DNA from: Desulfovibrio sp.
GTDB lineage: Bacteria; Desulfobacterota; Desulfovibrionia; Desulfovibrionales; Desulfovibrionaceae
Direction: 5' to 3'
DNA: 34,347 bases
Assembly (NCBI GenBank): GCA_031273845.1
Contig: JAISRC010000140.1
Span: 1-34,347, forward strand
The translations under genes were made by a program, and so were the position numbers. This document shows, in pieces, positions 31,312-34,347 of this stretch. The notes under the pieces are model-generated. The model did not search any database. It was not told the origin of the DNA and saw nothing but the letters and a program-made list of their open reading frames with translations. Positions within the stretch are counted from its first letter, which is position 1, and each line of letters begins with the position of its first letter.

Positions 31312-32229
31312 TCAGCGCGCCGCGGTCTTCGGCGGAGACTTCATTATCGTTCCCGGGGGGAGAATAAGGGAGGTCTGTTCCCCGGTGTAGGGCGGGGAAA
31401 CACGCTCCGATTCCCGGACGGAAATCAGGGCCGAATCGCCGCGCGCATGGAAAACACGCAGCCTTTCCGGGCGCATCGGGTCGCCGGCAGCGCTTTCCGG
31501 TATCTCAATTGTCCATCCGTTCTCACCGCGCCAGACCAAAGGTGTGCCGTCAAAGGACAGTTCCAGCAGACCGGGCAACGCGGCGTTCCGCAGAGTGAAG
31601 CGGCAGCCGCCGGCGGAGGGGCGGTGTTCGGGAACGGCGTCTTTCCCGTCGGGCGGCAGAAAGAGCGGTCCCCAACGCCCTGTGAGCAGCAGAGCAAGGT
31701 CGGACAGGGAGAAGGGGAGAGGGACGCCGAAAGAGGTCAGGGAGCGTTGCTCGTCCTGTTGCAGATAGGCGGTGTTTTCGTTCGGGATATAAAGCAGGGT
31801 GGACTGTCCGTCTTCACGGATCTTTGCGGCGACCATGCCCATGCCCACCTGCAGGTCGAGGCGCAGGGGCAGGGGAGCGCCGCTCATACCGTTGCCCCAG
31901 AGCAGGATTGCGGCGCGCCGGGTACTTCCCTTGGTATCTGTATAGCGCAACCCGGCACTCAGGCGGAAGGGGCCGTCCATGGGCCCGCCTTTTTCCGCGC
32001 GTTCGCGGAAGCTTTGCCAGATTTCCGCGCCCCTGTCGGCGGAGGCGTTCTGTTCTTCCGAAGGCGTTGCGAGGTGGGGCGCCTGCGCGCCTGCGCAGGC
32101 CTGAAGCAGGAGGGCCAAGGCAAGAACGAGGAATACGGTGTTTTTTTGCACTCCATACGGGACGCCACCGCCTGCCAGCCGCCGGAGGGCAAGAACGAGG
32201 AATGCGGTGTTTTTTTGCACTGTGTTCAT
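31312..32229 (-). CDS. Putative outer-membrane lipoprotein with duplicated signal peptide
   Basis: 305 residues, or about 282 from the second signal start. A lipobox LLQAC follows a hydrophobic segment, so the mature protein is probably a lipoprotein. The rest (RLSAGLRYTDTKGSTRRAAILLWGNG, then LRLDLQVGMGMVAAKIREDG) resembles the LolA/LolB-like beta fold that binds lipoprotein acyl chains; this is a weak similarity from memory. The start shows VQKNTAFLVLAL and again VQKNTVFLVLAL 23 codons later, a 34-bp DNA duplication. The native start may be the GTG of the second copy or the ATG at 32229. It lies between rpiB and a small exported protein and is probably cotranscribed with rpiB-cysS. Confidence 0.65.
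   Translation of the reverse strand: MNTVQKNTAFLVLALRRLAGGGVPYGVQKNTVFLVLALALLLQACAGAQAPHLATPSEEQNASADRGAEIWQSFRERAEKGGPMDGPFRLSAGLRYTDTKGSTRRAAILLWGNGMSGAPLPLRLDLQVGMGMVAAKIREDGQSTLLYIPNENTAYLQQDEQRSLTSFGVPLPFSLSDLALLLTGRWGPLFLPPDGKDAVPEHRPSAGGCRFTLRNAALPGLLELSFDGTPLVWRGENGWTIEIPESAAGDPMRPERLRVFHARGDSALISVRESERVSPPYTGEQTSLILPPGTIMKSPPKTAAR
32119..32221 (-). repeat. 34-bp direct repeat duplicating the signal-peptide start
   Basis: Copies at 32119-32152 and 32188-32221 differ at one position. In the minus direction each reads AGTGCAAAAAAACACCG..., with a tract of seven A residues. They lie 69 bp (23 codons) apart and in frame. Confidence 0.85.
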
Positions 32230-32233
32230 GGCG

Positions 32234-32668
32234 TCAGAGTATGGAGAGGAGCAGTGATTCCACCAGACCCGCCATATCTTTGTGCCGGCCGCTGACGGTG
32301 ATGAGGTAGAAATTGCTGCCGGCGACGACGACGGAGGCTTCGGAATCCGTTCCGTCGGGCGATTTGAAGGTAAAGGAATAGTAGTTGGGGTCGTTGTCCA
32401 CCATGACCGGGCGGCTGCCGTTCAGTTCGGCGGCATAGGCTTCGGCCAGTTCCTCGGCGTTCATGCCGTCCACGCGCGTGAGCAGTTCGACCGCGACCTG
32501 CATGGAGGCCGTGCCGTCAGGCGCTGTGAACGCAGTGGTTCTGCCTTCGCGCTTTACCGTCCAGCCGGGCGGCAGATCCACGGAAAAATCCGTAAAATCC
32601 CTGGTCAGCGCGAATGCGGGCGCGGCTAGAAAAACCGCCGTACACAGCGCAACCGTAAAAATTTTCAT
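32234..32668 (-). CDS. Small exported protein of unknown function
   Basis: 144 residues with a clear signal peptide (MKIFTVALCTAVFLAAPAFA, cleavage after AFA). The mature part begins with FTDFSVDLPPGWTVKREG and continues as a beta-rich domain of about 120 residues (FTAPDGTASMQVAVEL, YYSFTFKSPDGTDSEASVVV). The pattern of PPGW near the start is seen in PsbP-like/DUF1795-type small domains, but no family is certain. The ribosome binding site is GGGGACGGAG. The lipoprotein gene begins a few bases after its stop, so they are probably one mRNA. Confidence 0.7.
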   Translation of the reverse strand: MKIFTVALCTAVFLAAPAFALTRDFTDFSVDLPPGWTVKREGRTTAFTAPDGTASMQVAVELLTRVDGMNAEELAEAYAAELNGSRPVMVDNDPNYYSFTFKSPDGTDSEASVVVAGSNFYLITVSGRHKDMAGLVESLLLSIL

Positions 32669-32800
32669 GCTCCGTCCCCTGTTTCTTCACAGCGTCAAGA
32701 AACAGATAGGATAGCAGAAAAAACGGCAACGGACAATAACCCGAAAGCAACTCCGCGGAGCGGGGGTCAGCCGAAAATCATGTTTTCCGGCCTGTAATCC

Positions 32801-32839
32801 CGCATGGAAAAGTTTACTTTTCAGTGCCCGTATCAACAG
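32801..32839 (-). repeat. 39-bp repeat, copy 2, at the 3' end of the small secreted protein gene
   Basis: CATGGAAAAGTTTACTTTTC followed by AGTGCCCGTATCAACAG matches 16331-16369 at 31 of 39 positions. It supplies the last codons (VDTGTEK) and the TAA stop of the gene. Confidence 0.65.
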
Positions 32840-33149
32840 TTCCGGGCGGTGAGGCGAATTCCGGTTGCGGACCGTATTTGAACAGGTAATCCCTTGCTTT
32901 GAAGTCGTTCTCTCTGTGCCAGAAATCGCCCGGTTCGGGATTGTTGCCCACATAGCCCCGCAGGTAATCGCTGTGGTTGCCGTATGCGCCGGGCCGCGCG
33001 GCGGGCATGGGCGGGCCCGGCCTCAAGGTGCCTACACCGCGTACCGGGCCCGGCGCCGTGTACAGGTCGGCGGGAGATGCCCCGGCGCCGGACAGTTCGG
33101 CGCATAGGGCGGCAAACGCCGAAAGGATCAAACAGAGATATACGCGCAT
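32814..33149 (-). CDS. Small secreted protein of unknown function
   Basis: 111 residues from ATG 33149 (MRVYLCLILSAFAALCAELSG), preceded by GGAGG. The track's 145-residue ORF extends too far upstream. After the signal peptide the sequence is rich in Pro, Gly and aromatic residues (GTLRPGPPMPAARPGAYGNHSDYLRGYVG), and no known domain is visible. The C-terminal VDTGTEK and the stop are read from the 39-bp repeat. The gene lies 61 bp after gmhB in the same direction. It could be a lipoprotein-like or envelope factor; no function is assigned. Confidence 0.6.
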   Translation of the reverse strand: MRVYLCLILSAFAALCAELSGAGASPADLYTAPGPVRGVGTLRPGPPMPAARPGAYGNHSDYLRGYVGNNPEPGDFWHRENDFKARDYLFKYGPQPEFASPPGTVDTGTEK

Positions 33150-33210
33150 GCCGTGCCTCCGTGCGGAATTTTTGTTCTGTATGCCGGGCGGCGGCGAATG
33201 CCCGGTCGCG

Positions 33211-33786
33211 TCAGGTGAAGTCCGTCCCGATAATGAGTTCGGCGGCCGCACGCAGGTCGTCCGCGACAGGCAGACCCGCGGGCATATCCGCTTCGGCCCT
33301 GTGGCCGTAGCCGGTGCGGACCAGGATGGAGCGGCAGCCGGCAGCCCGTCCGGCCCGGATGTCGGAAATTTTGTCCCCTATCATCCATGAGCGTTTGCAA
33401 TCCAGACCGAGTTCCTCCGTAGCCCGCAACAGAAGTCCGGGTTTCGGCTTGCGGCAGGAACAGTCGCCCGTAAAGTCCGGGTGATGCGGGCAGTAATAAA
33501 AAGCATCTATGATCGCGCCGCGGCCGGCCAGATCTTCGTTCACATAGTCGTGCAGGGCATCCACGTCCGCGGTTCCGTATAGTCCCCGCGCCAATCCCGA
33601 CTGGTTGCTGACCACTACCAGTCTGTATCCGAAGCCATGCAGGCGGGCCAGTGCCTGCGGCGCGCCGGGGAGCCATTGCCAACCCGCCCGGTCGTGCACA
33701 TAGCCTGTTTCAAGGTTCAAGGTGCCGTCGCGGTCAAGGAACACGGCGGAACCGGGAGATATAGGCGATACCGTCGGCAGTTTCAC
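33211..33786 (-). CDS. gmhB: D-glycero-beta-D-manno-heptose 1,7-bisphosphate 7-phosphatase
   Basis: 191 residues of the HAD superfamily, GmhB type, in the ADP-heptose route for the LPS core. Visible are FLDRDGTLN (about 16-24) with the nucleophile Asp, VVSNQSGLARG, a zinc loop CPHHPDFTGDCSCRKPKPG and MIGDKISDIRAGRAAG. The start is GTG at 33786, with AAGGAA 6 bp upstream that directly touches repeat R10. It fits with waaA and rfbC as further surface-polysaccharide genes in the window. An activity on the alpha-configured substrate (histidinol-phosphatase-like) cannot be excluded from sequence. Confidence 0.85.
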   Translation of the reverse strand: MKLPTVSPISPGSAVFLDRDGTLNLETGYVHDRAGWQWLPGAPQALARLHGFGYRLVVVSNQSGLARGLYGTADVDALHDYVNEDLAGRGAIIDAFYYCPHHPDFTGDCSCRKPKPGLLLRATEELGLDCKRSWMIGDKISDIRAGRAAGCRSILVRTGYGHRAEADMPAGLPVADDLRAAAELIIGTDFT

Positions 33787-33797
33787 GGCGCTTTTCC

Positions 33798-34056
33798 TTA
33801 GAGCATTTTACGCTTGAGATTGTCGCTCACGGCGGGCACAGCCCGCCTGCTCCAATCCCGCGGCAAGGATTTGCCGGCAAATCCTTGCAGAGCAGATTGA
33901 CATTGAAAATGTCAATCTGCTCTAATTCGTTTCCAGATAAAAATTGCGTCCTGCAATTTTTATCTGTCGGTTGCGGCGAAAGCGTGGTTTCGCCTTACCC
34001 CTCGAAATGCTTTGCATTTCGACGCGACATCTTGTCGCGTATTCCAATTCTAAATT
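33798..34056. repeat. Copy R10: run of seven different palindromes
   Basis: Beginning at TTAGAGCATTTTACGC, this stretch contains consecutive hairpins: GGCGGGC-ACA-GCCCGCC (33831); the gapless palindrome GCAAGGATTTGCC/GGCAAATCCTTGC (33863-33888); AGAGCAGATTGACATT-GAA and complement (33889-33923); CAGATAAAAATTGC-N5 and complement (33934-33966); GGCGAAA-N6-TTTCGCC (33975-33994); TCGAAATGC-TTT-GCATTTCGA (34002-34022); and CGCGACA-TCT-TGTCGCG (34023-34039). No coding frame is credible. It fills the gmhB upstream region up to the IS. Confidence 0.85.
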
Positions 34057-34087
34057 CATTGCTGTCCGGCTAAGGGTTAAAAAATAT

Positions 34088-34157
34088 GTTCAAAATCTCC
34101 ATGATTCATGCTACAAAACAGCTATCAACACCATTGCAGCTCAAGGAGATTTTGAAC
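34088..34157 (+). promoter_or_regulatory. Transposase leader inverted repeat covering the ribosome binding site
   Basis: GTTCAAAATCTCC at 34088-34100 is exactly complementary to GGAGATTTTGAAC at 34145-34157, which contains GGAG of the AAGGAG site and ends directly before the ATG. A long transcript would fold and hide the site. The left copy has the same pair at 40-52 and 97-109. Confidence 0.7.
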
Positions 34158-34347
34158 ATGGCCCACCATAACACACTCTTCTCGCAAACGCTGTCGCTCA
34201 TTCCCAGACATGTTTTTCAGAAATTTGAACATCGACAAGACCGGGCGTTCGTCACGCAAATTCGGCTTCAAGGAGCAGTTCTCCGCCATGGCTTTTATCC
34301 AGCTTGCCGCAAGGCGTTCCATGCGAGATGGCGTTCGCGCACTCTCG
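34158..34347 (+). pseudogene. IS4-like transposase N-terminus with frameshift, cut by window edge
   Basis: From ATG 34158 the frame reads MAHHNTLFSQTLSLIPRHVF... to about 34235. The related sequence then continues one base later as KTGRSSRKFGFKEQF, then SAMAFIQLAARRSMRDGVRA. This is the N-terminal (DUF4372-type) region of IS4-family transposases (QF..M.F.QL..R.S.RD). A +1 or -2 frameshift near 34233-34239 separates the parts, so this copy would need a recoding event or is inactive. The catalytic DDE part is outside the window. Confidence 0.7.

Larger units (their letters stand above)
34057..34347 (+). mobile_element. Right IS4-like element, terminal part
   Basis: Near-identical in reverse to the left end of the window, with outer end ATTGCTGTCCGGCTAAG. 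It includes a leader with a 13-bp inverted repeat and the 5' part of the transposase, and is cut by the window edge. The two copies differ at several bases, so they are not a very recent pair. Confidence 0.75.

Noticed and set aside
33831-33847. GGCGGGC-ACA-GCCCGCC as a terminator
   Set aside because: No T tract follows on either strand; it belongs to the hairpin run instead.

Overview
The window looks like a GC-rich, sulfate-reducing Desulfovibrio-type bacterium (Desulfovibrionaceae). The main evidence is a complete qrcABCD operon, which encodes the membrane quinone reductase complex typical of sulfate reducers. A sigma-28-preceded pair made of a 'DVU0524 family' protein and FlgM, plus hypF for [NiFe] hydrogenase maturation, agree with this. 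Lineage is inferred from gene content; no rRNA or tRNA gene was seen.

Layout. Both ends hold pieces of one IS4-like element in opposite orientation, with transposases reading outward. The left copy abuts the 3' end of a chemotaxis receptor gene. Positions 249-4407 (minus) hold a four-gene sugar operon: KdnB-like iron dehydrogenase, DegT-family aminotransferase, PseG-like protein and SpsF-like cytidylyltransferase. They probably make and activate an amino sugar acid for the cell surface. Positions 4542-9559 (minus) are qrcABCD with a strong terminator, and 9737-10339 is rfbC. On the plus strand follow the flgM pair with a near-consensus FliA promoter, pgpA, an M24 peptidase and an unusually long hypF. 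Minus-strand metallo-hydrolase and flavin reductase genes come next. The plus-strand run lepA-lepB-waaA-tolC-GGDEF has overlapping or close genes and ends at a terminator. It is followed by an HD-GYP gene that looks N-terminally truncated, and by queA. An IS5-like transposase remnant and a MITE-like element precede the minus-strand group: M48 protease, cysS, rpiB, two exported proteins, a small secreted protein and gmhB.

The least ordinary content is not coding. About ten intergenic gaps carry pieces of one GC-rich hairpin repeat family whose modules are shuffled, inverted and partial. Its copies often touch a stop codon, a Shine-Dalgarno site or a coding end. The extreme case is a run of seven different, almost perfect palindromes in about 210 bp before the right-hand IS. 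Further repeats include a 131-bp element with perfect 13-bp ends, a 114-bp element with terminal repeats and flanking direct repeats, a 39-bp repeat at the 3' ends of two genes, and a 30-bp repeat shared between hypF and an intergenic region. In-frame repeats also occur inside hypF and in the signal peptide of a lipoprotein.

Physiology suggested by the genes: periplasmic electrons from hydrogen or formate enter the menaquinone pool through Qrc. HypF serves the hydrogenases. WaaA, GmhB, RfbC and the sugar operon build LPS or other surface glycans. The GGDEF and HD-GYP proteins and FlgM suggest control of motility by c-di-GMP and flagellar checkpoints. All function calls come from motifs and remembered families; no search was run.
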